DNA of 64,000 nucleotides from Bin87 sp034420475 (GTDB lineage Bacteria; Chloroflexota; Dehalococcoidia; Lucifugimonadales; UBA3495): contig DAOULH010000004.1 in assembly GCA_034420475.1 (NCBI GenBank), positions 85,259 to 149,258 on the forward strand, written 5' to 3'. Positions 1 through 8,891 of the stretch are shown here, piece by piece; the first letter of the stretch is position 1, and every line of letters begins with the position of its first letter. The notes below the pieces were generated by a model. It was not told the DNA's origin, searched no databases, and was given only the letters and a program-made list of their open reading frames with translations. Made by a program: the position numbers and the translations under genes.

Positions 1-58
1 GGCACGCCGCAATCATCGCACGCACGAAAAAGCCGAATTCGAAGGGTTCAAGTAACAT
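1..58 (-). CDS. Metal ABC transporter permease, N-terminal fragment (runs off the window)
   Basis: Reading the minus strand from the ATG at 58 gives MLLEPFEFGFFVRAMIAAC, the usual beginning of ZnuB/MntB-type (ABC-3 family) permeases; the rest lies beyond the window edge. An in-frame TGA sits ten codons upstream of this ATG, so the start can hardly be elsewhere. It follows the ATPase gene by about 90 bases on the same strand and completes the binding protein, ATPase and permease set. The protein would form the membrane channel through which Zn2+ or Mn2+ is passed to the cytoplasm. Only 19 codons are visible, so the call rests on this short motif plus context. Confidence 0.72.
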   Translation of the reverse strand, partial: MLLEPFEFGFFVRAMIAAC

Positions 59-151
59 CAATGCGTTTATGCGGCGGTCGTCAAGTCAACATGCTGGGGT
101 GCGATCCATTTGGCGGGGAAGGATGGGGGCGAACCCAACTGCAGCCAGACG

Positions 152-1096
152 TCAATCATCGGCGTTTTCGTGATGGTGATGCACGGGAACGTTGCCGTCA
201 GACGGATGCATGTGCGAGAGAATCGGCTCGGTGTGGCTGTCGTCCGGGACGGTTGCCAGTGGCTCGCCGCCATTGCGGTCGATCCAGAAGTGGGCGCTTT
301 CCGCGACCAGCGTCATGCCGTGGTATTGGATGACCGGCATTTCGGCTCCGTACACCTCGCGCAGGATATGCGGCGTAATCACGCGGTGGGGCGGGCCGTC
401 AGCCACGATGGTGCCGTTGAGACAGATTATGCGGGGCAGATGCACGGCGACCGCGTTTATTTCGTGCGTCGTCATCACGATGGTTACCCCGGCGTGATTG
501 AGGTCGTGGAGCAGGTGCATCACGTCGTCCCGGGTCTTGAGGTCCACACCCGACGTGGGCTCGTCAAGCAACAGCAACTCGGGATTGCTGACCAGCGCCC
601 GCGCCAGGAAAACCCGTTGCTGCTGGCCGCCGGAGAGCTGCCGGATGTGCCGCTTGGCCAGATTGTCGATGCCAAGCCGCTGCATCATGTCGTGGGCCAA
701 TTCCCGCTCCTGGCGCCGGAACCAGGGGAACAGGGAATTCGACATGGTGCGTCCCATCAACACCGCCTCCTCGACGGTAACGGGGAAGTTCCAGTCGATG
801 GTTTCCAGCTGCGGCACGTAACCGGCCCGGCGGGCGCGGCCCCGTACCGGCTTTTCATTGACCCGAACCTCGCCTTGCTGAACATCCACCGCCCCGAGGA
901 TCACACGCAGGAGCGTGGTTTTGCCGGACCCGCTGGGCCCCAGCAGGCCCACGAAGTCGCCCGGCATTATTTTCAGGTCCACGTCCTGCAGCACCCTCGA
1001 CCCGTTGTAGCCGGCGGTGACGTTTCGCAATTCCACCGCGGGCCGGGCATCCGGGTCCGGACGGTGCAGGTGCTCTAATTCTGGCGGGTGCAGCAT
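152..1096 (-). CDS. Zinc/manganese ABC transporter ATP-binding protein
   Basis: ATPase subunit that powers metal uptake. All nucleotide-binding motifs are present: Walker A GPSGSGKT (about residues 53-60), Q-loop Q96, signature LSGGQ (154-158), Walker B LLLLDEP (174-180) and H-loop His211. The sequence resembles the ZnuC/MntB/TroB family. At 314 residues it is longer than the usual 240-260 because of an N-terminal extension and a C-terminal tail of about 60 residues ending in a His-rich stretch with HMH and HHHH clusters. The tail may bind the transported metal (inference). It lies between the binding-protein gene (38 bases upstream) and the permease. Zn and Mn cannot be told apart from sequence alone. 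Confidence 0.9.
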   Translation of the reverse strand: MLHPPELEHLHRPDPDARPAVELRNVTAGYNGSRVLQDVDLKIMPGDFVGLLGPSGSGKTTLLRVILGAVDVQQGEVRVNEKPVRGRARRAGYVPQLETIDWNFPVTVEEAVLMGRTMSNSLFPWFRRQERELAHDMMQRLGIDNLAKRHIRQLSGGQQQRVFLARALVSNPELLLLDEPTSGVDLKTRDDVMHLLHDLNHAGVTIVMTTHEINAVAVHLPRIICLNGTIVADGPPHRVITPHILREVYGAEMPVIQYHGMTLVAESAHFWIDRNGGEPLATVPDDSHTEPILSHMHPSDGNVPVHHHHENADD

Positions 1097-1134
1097 GGCA
1101 AGTTGCCTGATCCTGATTGCGCGTGACGACGGGA

Positions 1135-2157
1135 TTACTGAGGATAGACGGCATTGGACGCGCCGTCAAAGACCGGCGATATATCCACGTTGTCCAACGC
1201 CGACGCATCCCCTCCCAGGGCCGGGATCATGATGCGCAGGTTGGCCACCTCCAGTCCGAGGTAGCTGTGGTCGGGATCGCCGGGCCCGCCGGGAAGGTCA
1301 TCGTCAGAGAGTTCGTCGATGTATTCGGCTCCGGACTCGGCGGCGATGGTCTGCATGACGTCGCTGGGGAAGACCTCCGAACCGAACACGGCGGGGATAC
1401 CTTCTTCCTTGATCTGGGTGATGAGGTTGGCGACATCGCGGGCTGACGGTTCCGAGAAGTCTGACGGTTGGACGGCGCCGATGACAGTAAGGCCGTAGCG
1501 GTCGGCGAAGTAGGCCCAGGAGTCGTGGTAGGTAAGCAGCTTGCGGTTCTCCGGTGGGATGGTGGGGATGATAGTCTTGATGGCTTCATCCAGTGTTGCG
1601 ATGCGCCCGGCGAAAGCATCGTAGTTGGCACGATAGTAATCGGCGTTGGCCGGGTCCCTGGCCGCCAGGTTGTCGCGCACGATCTCCGCGTAGCGCAGCG
1701 TCAGGATCGGGTCGGGCCACAGGTGGGGATTGGGATGCCCGTCCTCTTCGGGGAAGGAGAAGTCGAACTGCCACTGGTCGCGGGTGATGGTCTGCTCGCC
1801 CAGGCTGACGATGGCGGCGCCGGGCTTCAGGTTGGCCTTCGCCATTTCCAGGGTAGGCTCCTCGAGGAAAAGGCCGTTGAGGAAAATCAGGTCGGCGCCG
1901 GAGAGGGCGACCGCTACTGCCGGCGCCGGCTCGAAGGTGTGGGAGTTCACGCCCTCCGGCACGACACCCTGCAGCGCGATGCGGGTCCCCCCGATGTTTT
2001 CCACAATGCTGGTGATGGGAGACACGGTGGCCACCACGTTGAGCGGGCCGGATGCTGGCTGGGCCGGCGCTGCGGCTGACGGCTCACTGGCGCACGCGAT
2101 GGCAGCCACGGCAGCCAAACCGAGCGCTATCAATATGCAAACTTTCGTAAAAGACAT
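1135..2157 (-). CDS. Metal ABC transporter substrate-binding lipoprotein (ZnuA/cluster A-I type)
   Basis: Captures Zn2+ or Mn2+ outside the membrane and hands it to the permease. A signal peptide ends in a lipobox with Cys22 (AIAC), so the mature protein should be lipid-anchored. The ligand set of the ZnuA/PsaA family is recognisable: His73 (NSHTFEP), His141 and His145 (HPNPHLWPDP), His211 (TYHDSWAYFADRYG), and a C-terminal acidic residue near 281. There is only a short charged segment around the 140s, not the long His-rich loop of Gram-negative ZnuA. It is the first transport gene after the Fur-family regulator and shares its strand. Length (340 residues) is normal. Confidence 0.92.
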   Translation of the reverse strand: MSFTKVCILIALGLAAVAAIACASEPSAAAPAQPASGPLNVVATVSPITSIVENIGGTRIALQGVVPEGVNSHTFEPAPAVAVALSGADLIFLNGLFLEEPTLEMAKANLKPGAAIVSLGEQTITRDQWQFDFSFPEEDGHPNPHLWPDPILTLRYAEIVRDNLAARDPANADYYRANYDAFAGRIATLDEAIKTIIPTIPPENRKLLTYHDSWAYFADRYGLTVIGAVQPSDFSEPSARDVANLITQIKEEGIPAVFGSEVFPSDVMQTIAAESGAEYIDELSDDDLPGGPGDPDHSYLGLEVANLRIMIPALGGDASALDNVDISPVFDGASNAVYPQ

Positions 2158-2226
2158 TAATTGCCATCCAATTGGGCGGAGAAAATCTTCCAGGATTGTG
2201 AGAAGAAACCATCTGCTACCCGTCCG

Positions 2227-2655
2227 TCAGCCTTGAGGCTGGCAAATGGAGCAGAGGCCGCCGATAGTGATGTTGTCCAGGTCGGGCGTAAACCCGAACT
2301 CCTGCTGCAAGCGCTGGCTGAATTCCGCCAGGTAGGCGGGGCTCAGGGTTTGCACCGAATCGCATTCGGAACAGACCATGTGATTGTGGCGATTGTGGTG
2401 ATCGGCCAGCTCGAAGTGGAGCTTGTTCCCGATCACCACCTCGGTCACAACGCCGAGGCGCTTGAGCAGCTGCAAAGTGCGGTAGATGGTGGCAAGATCG
2501 ACGTAGGGGTGCTGCTCCTTGGCCAGGTTCCACACCTCATCAGCGCCGATGTGGCCGGGCCGGCCGGCCACGATGTCCAGTACGGACAGACGTTGCGGGG
2601 TCATCCGGTAGCCTTCGGAGCGCAGGTGCGCCACTGCCGATTCATGCCCTGACAT
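2227..2655 (-). CDS. Fur-family metal-responsive regulator, probably Zur-like
   Basis: Dimeric DNA-binding repressor. The winged-helix region carries the Fur hallmark YVDLATIYRTLQLL (about residues 51-64), followed by the metal-site segment HHNRHNH (86-92) and two CxxC pairs (95/98 and 135/138) of the structural zinc site. The frame stays open upstream to a TTG at 2694, but a consensus promoter overlaps that TTG, so the true start must be downstream. ATG 2655 has GGTGG seven bases before it and is preferred; ATG 2661 is the alternative. The gene heads a metal-uptake operon, so zinc (Zur) or manganese (Mur) sensing is likely. It probably controls its own operon. Confidence 0.88.
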   Translation of the reverse strand: MSGHESAVAHLRSEGYRMTPQRLSVLDIVAGRPGHIGADEVWNLAKEQHPYVDLATIYRTLQLLKRLGVVTEVVIGNKLHFELADHHNRHNHMVCSECDSVQTLSPAYLAEFSQRLQQEFGFTPDLDNITIGGLCSICQPQG

Positions 2656-2693
2656 ACGCATACCACCGTTATTGCATGGATTTGCGACAGCCA

Positions 2694-2721
2694 ATTATAG
2701 CGTAGCATTCCGTTGTGTCAA
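2694..2721 (-). promoter_or_regulatory. Consensus sigma-70 promoter of the metal-uptake operon, with a nearby palindrome
   Basis: On the minus strand TTGACA (2721-2716) is separated by 16 bp from TATAAT (2699-2694), both perfect hexamers. The transcript would start about 7 bases downstream, ahead of the regulator ATG at 2655. An ATCGC-GGTT-GCGAT inverted repeat (2721-2734) touches the -35 box and could be an operator for the Fur-family protein, but it is short. Confidence 0.75.
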
Positions 2722-2794
2722 TCGCGGTTGCGATCTCCGCGGCCGATCACGGGGCAATCGTATACACCCCATGCTTGCGTGCTAGAATTCGGCC

Positions 2795-3388
2795 ATGGTG
2801 GCAGTGCAACCCGGACAGCGCGTGGCAGAAGTGACGGCGTCGCAATCGCAGCGCGTTGAGGCGCAATGCTACCAGGCGCATGCGGCCCCTCCGCTGGGGT
2901 CGTTGGTTCGGATCGGGTCGCCTCCGGTTTACGCGGTGGTGCTGGAAGTCCGACACGAGCCGCTGGACCCCACGCGACCGCTGACCCCCAGGGGCGCGGA
3001 CCTGGAAACGGAAGACGAGGTGTATGCGGCCAACCCGCAACTGAGTGCCATTCTGACCACACGGTTTACCGCCGCAATCGTGGGTTATCACGATGGAGCC
3101 GGCATCTGCGCCGGTTTGCCGAGCTTGCCGCCCGACCTCCACTCCTTCGTGTTCCTTGGCGATGCCGGGGATTTGACAGTTTTCGGCAACGATTTCGGAT
3201 GGCTGCGGCTGCTATTGTACGAACGCTCACCGGCATCGGACACTGCAATCGCCAACTTGTTGCGGCAGGCCGCCAATACCAGGACCGACTCCCGGGGGTT
3301 CCTGCTCAACGCGGGAAAGGCGTTGGCGACCGAACTCTCCGGGGACCCGCCTCGGATGCGAGCCCTGTTGCGCAAGGTGGGCAGATGA
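2795..3388 (+). CDS. HAS-barrel-like protein coupled to HerA-like ATPase
   Basis: A 197-residue soluble protein. Its first half (LGSLVRIGSPPVYAVVLEV...) looks like the HAS-barrel, the small beta-barrel found at the N-terminus of HerA ATPases; this is a fold-level judgement, not a named family. No catalytic motif is visible. Its stop codon overlaps the start of the HerA-like gene (ATGA at 3385-3388), so the two are translationally coupled and probably form a complex. The usual HerA partner, the NurA nuclease, is not visible nearby, and this protein lacks an obvious nuclease signature. The start ATG at 2795 begins the first long frame after the divergent metal operon. Confidence 0.7.
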   Translation: MVAVQPGQRVAEVTASQSQRVEAQCYQAHAAPPLGSLVRIGSPPVYAVVLEVRHEPLDPTRPLTPRGADLETEDEVYAANPQLSAILTTRFTAAIVGYHDGAGICAGLPSLPPDLHSFVFLGDAGDLTVFGNDFGWLRLLLYERSPASDTAIANLLRQAANTRTDSRGFLLNAGKALATELSGDPPRMRALLRKVGR

Positions 3389-5091
3389 TGCTGGCTGACG
3401 GTTTCGGAGGCAACGGCGCAAGCCCGGCGCAAGCCCGCCGGCTGGGTCAAGTCGTCGGCGGTTCGCTTTCCCGCGGTTTGGACGTGCGGCTGGACGGTTA
3501 CGGCGCGAGTGCCGAGGACGTGGCCGTGGGGTCCTTCGTGACCATCCAGGGGCGCCGGCAGCGCTACTTCGCCGTGGTGACCGACGTGGAACTTCGGGCC
3601 GTTGACGACGGCGTGCGCCATTTTCCGCCGGCGTTCTCCACCGGCGCTGCCGACGCCGGAGATTTCACCGCAGAGGTTATCGCGGGGACGTTGGCTTACG
3701 GGCAACTGTCCGTGATGCCAAGCATGGCCGTCCCGGTTGGAAGCTCCCCAAACGGAACCGCCGAACAGGCGAAGACCATACCGGAGCATTTCGCCCCGGT
3801 CTATGCCGCGTCGCAGGCGGACATCGACGCGGTGTTTCGGGCACAGGACGGAGACTTCGCGCTGGGGTCGCCGCAGGGCATGGAAACGTCGCTGGTGCGG
3901 CTGGACCTGGCGGCCCTGGCCAACCGGTCGGTGGGCGTGTTCGGCGCGTCCGGTACAGGCAAAACGTTTTTGGCGCGGATGCTGTTGGCCGGCCTGGTGA
4001 AACAAACCCCGGCCGTGTCGCTGGTATTCGACATGGAGAGCGAGTACGGCTGGCAGGGCCAGGACAACGACCGGGGACGCCAGGTGAAGGGTCTGAAGCA
4101 GTTGTTCCCCTCCCGAGTGGTCACCTTCACTCTGGACGAAGCCAGCAGCCGCCGCCGCGGGGCCACGCCCGACGGCGTCGTAAGCATCGGCTACAACGAG
4201 GTAGAGCCGGCGGACATCGAGGTGCTGCGGGAGTCGCTGAACCTGTCGGAGGTGGCCGCCTCCACATCGTGGAACGTCGCCCGACACTACCGGGAAAACT
4301 GGCTGCGGGAATTCATGGCGCTGAGCGCCGCTGATGTCGGCGATCTGGCCGGCGAAATCGGCGTCAACCTCTCGGCCCTGCAAACGCTGCATCGCCGCCT
4401 GCTGTCCTGGGAGCGGTTCGGGTTCCTGGCGGAAAATGGGCAAGGCAGCGCCAGCGCCGGCGGCATCATCGAACAACTGGAGCGCGGCAATCACGTGGTG
4501 CTGGAGTTCGGGCAATACGGGCGCAACACCGCCGCCTATGTGCTGGTCAGCAATCTGCTGACCCGGCGCATCCACGAGACCTGGGTGCGACGCAAGGAGT
4601 CGGCAGATGGCGGGCACGGCGACGAACCCCGGCCGCTGGTGATCTTCGTCGAGGAAGCCCACAAGTTCCTGACGCCGGACATCGCCTCCCAGACCATTTT
4701 CGGCGCCATCGCCCGCGAGTTACGCAAATACAACGTGACGCTGATGATCGTGGACCAGCGGCCCAGCGGCATCGACTCCGAAGTGATGAGCCAGCTTGGC
4801 ACCAGGCTTTCCTGCGCGTTGAACGATGACCGGGACATGAACGCCGTGTTGATGGGAGCCCGCGACGCCGGGCAACTCCGCAACGTGCTGTCGCGTCTGG
4901 ACAGCAAGCAGCAGGCGCTGGTATTCGGCCACGCGGTGCCGATGCCGGTGGTGGTCCGGCCGCGAGACTACGACGAGGCGTTCTACGCCGATATGGGCGC
5001 CGTCTCCGGCGTCTCCGTTGCCGGTGTCATGGGCGAAACGGAAGCGGAGCGGATGCAGCGCGAGATCGACGAACTGTTCCCGCCGGAATGA
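3385..5091 (+). CDS. HerA-like ATPase (HAS-barrel plus FtsK/HerA P-loop domain)
   Basis: Probable hexameric DNA translocase of the HerA/FtsK superfamily. The N-terminal part (about 1-180) is HAS-barrel-like. The ATPase core has Walker A GASGTGKT (187-194), Walker B VIFVEEAHKF (near 418-427), a sensor-like MIVDQRPSGID and a late arginine region LGTRLSCALNDDRD. The frame is open further upstream to 2866, but that stretch is antiparallel noise over the preceding gene; ATG 3385 overlapping the upstream stop is the credible start (568 residues). In archaea HerA works with NurA, Mre11 and Rad50 in end resection, and bacterial relatives also occur in antiphage systems. Its position beside panC argues for a chromosomal repair role, but this is inference. 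Confidence 0.85.
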   Translation: MMLADGFGGNGASPAQARRLGQVVGGSLSRGLDVRLDGYGASAEDVAVGSFVTIQGRRQRYFAVVTDVELRAVDDGVRHFPPAFSTGAADAGDFTAEVIAGTLAYGQLSVMPSMAVPVGSSPNGTAEQAKTIPEHFAPVYAASQADIDAVFRAQDGDFALGSPQGMETSLVRLDLAALANRSVGVFGASGTGKTFLARMLLAGLVKQTPAVSLVFDMESEYGWQGQDNDRGRQVKGLKQLFPSRVVTFTLDEASSRRRGATPDGVVSIGYNEVEPADIEVLRESLNLSEVAASTSWNVARHYRENWLREFMALSAADVGDLAGEIGVNLSALQTLHRRLLSWERFGFLAENGQGSASAGGIIEQLERGNHVVLEFGQYGRNTAAYVLVSNLLTRRIHETWVRRKESADGGHGDEPRPLVIFVEEAHKFLTPDIASQTIFGAIARELRKYNVTLMIVDQRPSGIDSEVMSQLGTRLSCALNDDRDMNAVLMGARDAGQLRNVLSRLDSKQQALVFGHAVPMPVVVRPRDYDEAFYADMGAVSGVSVAGVMGETEAERMQREIDELFPPE

Positions 5092-5133
5092 AGTTCTTTG
5101 CATCGATGCACAGGGTGTTCAGGATATTGAATT

Positions 5134-5976
5134 ATGAAAGTTGTTGAAACTTGTGCAGAGACGGCAGCATCGTGTCGAGAGGTCGAGCGTCCACTGGGCC
5201 TGGTGCCGACCATGGGCGCGCTGCACGAGGGGCACCTGTCGCTGGTCCGACAGGCGCGGGCAGACAGCGAGACCCTGGCGGCGTCGATCTTCGTCAACCC
5301 GACCCAGTTCGGTCCCAACGAGGACTTCGCTCGCTACCCGCGCAGCCTGGAGCGCGACCTGGAGTTGTTGGAGGCACAAGGCACCGACCTGGTATTCGTC
5401 CCGCCGCCCCACGAAGTTTACCCGGACGGTTTCGACACCTGGGTCGAGCCGGGGGCGGTGGCCGAGGGCATGGAGGGCGCGGCGCGGCCGGGCCACTTCC
5501 GAGGGGTCGCGACGGTGGTCGCCAAGTTGTTCACGATCATTCGCCCCGACCGGGCCTACTTCGGCCAGAAAGACGGCCAGCAAGTGGCGGTCATCCGCAA
5601 GATGAACGCCGACCTGAACCTGGGCGTCGACGTCGTGACCATGCCGACGGTTCGAGAACCGGACGGCCTTGCCCTGAGCAGCCGCAACGCCTACCTGACC
5701 TCGGAAGAGCGCGAAACCGCCCCCGCAGTTTACCGGGCCCTATGCGCCGCCGAGGACGTATGGCGCCGGGGCGAGCGAGACGCCGGACGCATCCAGCAGG
5801 CCGCCCGCAACATCCTGGGACGCGAGACCCTGATCGATGCCGTGGATTACGTCAGCATCGTGGACGCCGACACCATGCGTCCGTTTGAAACCGTCCCCGA
5901 CGGCCGGCCGGTGATGATCGCCGTAGCGGTGCGGGTGGGGACGGTGCGGCTGATTGATAACGTGGTTTTGACCTGA
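5134..5976 (+). CDS. panC: Pantothenate synthetase
   Basis: Condenses pantoate and beta-alanine with ATP to make pantothenate, the precursor of coenzyme A. All family motifs are visible: PTMGALHEGH (residues 25-34), FVNPTQFGPNEDFARYPR (53-70), the RPGHFRGVATVV loop, YFGQKDGQQ, and LALSSRNAYL before the C-terminal domain. The 280-residue length is typical. The region before the ATG has no strong ribosome binding site and holds a sequence (about 5103-5127) that is also seen near 18291. Other pan genes are not in the window. Confidence 0.96.
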   Translation: MKVVETCAETAASCREVERPLGLVPTMGALHEGHLSLVRQARADSETLAASIFVNPTQFGPNEDFARYPRSLERDLELLEAQGTDLVFVPPPHEVYPDGFDTWVEPGAVAEGMEGAARPGHFRGVATVVAKLFTIIRPDRAYFGQKDGQQVAVIRKMNADLNLGVDVVTMPTVREPDGLALSSRNAYLTSEERETAPAVYRALCAAEDVWRRGERDAGRIQQAARNILGRETLIDAVDYVSIVDADTMRPFETVPDGRPVMIAVAVRVGTVRLIDNVVLT

Positions 5977-5988
5977 AGGAGGGCGATT

Positions 5989-6204
5989 ATGCCTGACGAA
6001 GTGGTTTTTGAAGTTCACGAGGCTGAGGAAGGCGGGTACTACGCCGCGGCTGTCGGTTACGACATCATCACCCAGGGAGATTCCTGGGATGAACTGAAGC
6101 TCATGGCGCATGACGCCGTGCTGTGCCACTTTGATGATGGAGTCGTGCCGGGGGCGCTCCGGCTGCACAAGGACGGTAACGGCGGTGCTATCTCGGTGCT
6201 GTGA
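5989..6204 (+). CDS. HicB-like antitoxin-fold protein (orphan)
   Basis: A 71-residue protein with the HicB N-terminal pattern: FEVHEAEEGGYYAAAVGYDIITQGDSWDEL, followed by a helix and a short basic end. The family has a partially degraded RNase-H fold that binds HicA toxins. No HicA is found on either side, and the C-terminal DNA-binding domain of full HicB is missing, so this is either a solitary short HicB-like protein (common in bacteria) or a surviving half of a lost module. AAGGAGG lies seven bases before the ATG, a strong ribosome binding site. It follows panC by 12 bases and may be cotranscribed. Confidence 0.75.
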   Translation: MPDEVVFEVHEAEEGGYYAAAVGYDIITQGDSWDELKLMAHDAVLCHFDDGVVPGALRLHKDGNGGAISVL

Positions 6205-6296
6205 GGTTGACGGGGGCCAAACATAGATATTGACGGTGTGAATGCTATTGGCTAACCTTGCCCGGTCGATACTGGCAATCAGGAGGGATGAGTGCA

Positions 6297-8891
6297 ATGT
6301 ACGAAGCTATTCGCTCAATTTTACATAGCAAGGATTTTTCGATCATTGAGGCGTTCAACATCGCTAGCAGCCCAGCGCGTTACGCGGAAATCCCGGCATT
6401 CCTGGATGGTACCGTGTTAGGGAGCCATCTCAACCACAACTACCCAAGCGGTTTGTGGTCTCACCAATCAAAAGCTCTGGAAATGCTAGGGCGCGGCGAT
6501 AACGTCGTCATTTCCACTGGCACGGCTTCGGGAAAGAGCCTGGTGTTCCAGTCGTTAGCATTGCACAAGGTGATCCAAAATCCTTCCACCCGGGTCGTCG
6601 TATTTTACCCGCTCAGGGCGTTGGTATCTGACCAGCTTCGCGGTTGGAAAGAAACTGCGCGGGCGATTGGCCTTGACGAAACCGTGGTGGGGCAGATTGA
6701 TGGCTCAGTGCCATTCCATGACAGGGATGCCGTTTTGCAAAAAGCGCGCGTCGTAGTGATGACCCCGGATGTCTGCCACGCATGGCTGATGTCCCGTTTG
6801 GCCATGCCGGAAATTCGAAGGTTCGTAGGGGCGCTGTCCACAGTGATAATGGACGAAGCGCATACCCTAGAAGGCGTTTTTGGGAGCAACTTCGCCTTTC
6901 TGCTGCGACGTCTAATGGCTGCCCGCAATTACCTGATCGGTAGAGATGCCCGCAATCAGACGCTTCAGCTCGTTGCGGCAACTGCGACGATTGCCAACCC
7001 AGGAGAGCATATGCGGCAGCTCACTAGTGCAGAGTTCTCTGTTGTGGATCACGAAGACGACGGTGCCCCACGTTACGAGCGTGTCGTTGCCCATATTGCT
7101 TGTGCTGAACATTCTGAACTGCAACTTGCCAACGACTTGCAACGCCAAGTGCTATACCATGGTAAGGAGGGCGGGTTCATCACTTTCGTGGATTCCCGTA
7201 AAGGCGTTGAAACACTGGCCATCGCCACGCAACAAGATGTCGATGATCTTTCCGAAAGTCCAGAAGTTGTCCCGTACCGCTCCGGATATACCGCAGAGGA
7301 TCGTCAGCACATTGAACGCCAGCTCCAAAATGGTACACGCAGAGGAGTGGTCTCAACGTCTGCCCTTGAGTTAGGGATAGACTTGCCTCATCTACGTGTT
7401 GGATTCAATGTGGGAATGCCAGCAACCCGCAAAGCGTACCGGCAACGCTTGGGGCGGGTTGGCCGTAGTGGGCCGGGGGCCTTTGTCATCATAGGACCTC
7501 CGAATGCCTTCACGCGATATGGCACATCGCTTGAAGAGTATCACAGAATGTCAGTGGAACCCTCTTACCTCTATTTGGACAACCGCTTCATGCAATTTGC
7601 CCATGGTAGTTGCTTGGCAGTAGAGCGGGAATCATTGGCTGCGCCATCTGCCCTGCCTCCGATGGTGAATTGGCCGGAGCGATTTGGCGAAATATACGAT
7701 GCCGCTAAGCCGGGAGGTAATCGTCCTCCGGAATTTGACGCTATTACAGAATTGGGTGGCGATACTCCAAAACGGGGATACCCACTGCGCAATGTGGGCG
7801 AGTTCAACTATCAAATCAAACGTGGCCGCGATGCTGATAGTTTCGGCGACGTAAACCAGTCTCAAGCGCTACGGGAATGCTACCCAGGCGGTACGTATTA
7901 CCATTACTCACAGGCGTATGAGGTCACATCCTGGTTCACGCGCGGCTTTGAACCATTCATCCAAGTGAAATCCACGCACCCACGTCGCCGAACTCGTCCC
8001 CGGATAGCCACTTGGATCAACACCGGTATCACCTCATCCGATTTGATAGACGGACATCTCGCCAGGGGTGAAAGCGGCTTGTTGGCTGAATGCCAGATGC
8101 AGATTACCGAGCGGGTCGAAGGTTACTTTGACCCTCAAGGCAATTATCTCTCGTATCAGGATCTCCAACAGCACAACTCCAATATGCGCCCTCGTTCGCG
8201 AAATTTCCGTACCAGCGGCGTTGTCTTCTGCCTTGATGAGGAGTGGTTCAAAAAGCCGGGAGTAAAGAGCCGATTTGCCGACCGATTACGGGAGGTATTC
8301 GCCCATGAATACAGTTTATTGCCCCACGACATCGGTTCCGCAGCTACCAACGTGTCGGTTCGTAATGCGGACGGCCTAGTGCATCGCGGCGCTTGCATTG
8401 CAATATTCGACACTACATACGGCAGCCTGAGGTTCACTGAGAATTTGTACCTCCAATTCGGTCAAACATTGGAGCGTTTAGCCGTGGCCGCGGAAGCCGA
8501 TCCTGACGAGGATCCCGCGGACCTCAAAGACATCGTGGACCTGATCCGCCAGCGGTTTGATACCTTCACAGCCGGAGCGTTTGTGGGCGACGATTTCTCT
8601 AACGACGTTCCCAGCGGCTACCAGCAAGTTTTTGCGGAAGGTTCTCGCGTGTGCTTCCGAGAACACGGCCAAATCGCAAGGGATGTGGAAATCATAGAGC
8701 CTACCATTATGGAAGGACGTCTTATGTACCGAGTGAAAGTGGAGGGCGGCCCCGGATTGGCTGCGACGCGCAAATGGGTTCCGGCAGATCGCATTGAGCC
8801 TTCCGCTGATGCTGACGCTTGGGAATACGTTTGGTGGAACCGGGCAACAGAAACTTACGAGAATCCGCCAGATGAGGCTGATAATGGCTAA
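6297..8891 (+). CDS. DEAH-box superfamily 2 helicase related to MrfA/YprA
   Basis: ATP-dependent helicase of about 864 residues. Motif I is STGTASGKSL, motif II MDEAHTLEGVFGSNFAFLLRRL, motif III AATATI; in the second RecA domain VSTSALELGIDLP and RLGRVGRSG are motifs V and VI. This pattern is that of the MrfA/YprA group, whose Bacillus member works in DNA repair; relatives also act in DISARM-type defence. The Cys-rich DUF1998 end of true MrfA is not apparent, and the last 400 residues match no domain I can name. AGGAGG at 6281-6286 favours ATG 6297 over ATG 6288. GC is clearly lower than in neighbours, pointing to acquisition. It overlaps the next gene by 8 bases. Confidence 0.85.
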   Translation: MYEAIRSILHSKDFSIIEAFNIASSPARYAEIPAFLDGTVLGSHLNHNYPSGLWSHQSKALEMLGRGDNVVISTGTASGKSLVFQSLALHKVIQNPSTRVVVFYPLRALVSDQLRGWKETARAIGLDETVVGQIDGSVPFHDRDAVLQKARVVVMTPDVCHAWLMSRLAMPEIRRFVGALSTVIMDEAHTLEGVFGSNFAFLLRRLMAARNYLIGRDARNQTLQLVAATATIANPGEHMRQLTSAEFSVVDHEDDGAPRYERVVAHIACAEHSELQLANDLQRQVLYHGKEGGFITFVDSRKGVETLAIATQQDVDDLSESPEVVPYRSGYTAEDRQHIERQLQNGTRRGVVSTSALELGIDLPHLRVGFNVGMPATRKAYRQRLGRVGRSGPGAFVIIGPPNAFTRYGTSLEEYHRMSVEPSYLYLDNRFMQFAHGSCLAVERESLAAPSALPPMVNWPERFGEIYDAAKPGGNRPPEFDAITELGGDTPKRGYPLRNVGEFNYQIKRGRDADSFGDVNQSQALRECYPGGTYYHYSQAYEVTSWFTRGFEPFIQVKSTHPRRRTRPRIATWINTGITSSDLIDGHLARGESGLLAECQMQITERVEGYFDPQGNYLSYQDLQQHNSNMRPRSRNFRTSGVVFCLDEEWFKKPGVKSRFADRLREVFAHEYSLLPHDIGSAATNVSVRNADGLVHRGACIAIFDTTYGSLRFTENLYLQFGQTLERLAVAAEADPDEDPADLKDIVDLIRQRFDTFTAGAFVGDDFSNDVPSGYQQVFAEGSRVCFREHGQIARDVEIIEPTIMEGRLMYRVKVEGGPGLAATRKWVPADRIEPSADADAWEYVWWNRATETYENPPDEADNG

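Noticed and set aside
110..1078. 322-residue plus-strand frame over the metal transporter ATPase
   Set aside because: Antisense shadow; the minus-strand ATPase motifs are complete.
2866..3384. Upstream extension of the HerA-like frame by 173 codons
   Set aside because: It overlaps the upstream gene in another frame and has no homology; the coupled ATG 3385 is clear.
3088..4662. 524-residue frame on the minus strand across the HerA-like gene
   Set aside because: It is the antisense shadow of a high-GC gene, with no domain motif and a composition rich in His, Arg and Gln typical of such frames; the plus-strand protein has complete ATPase motifs.
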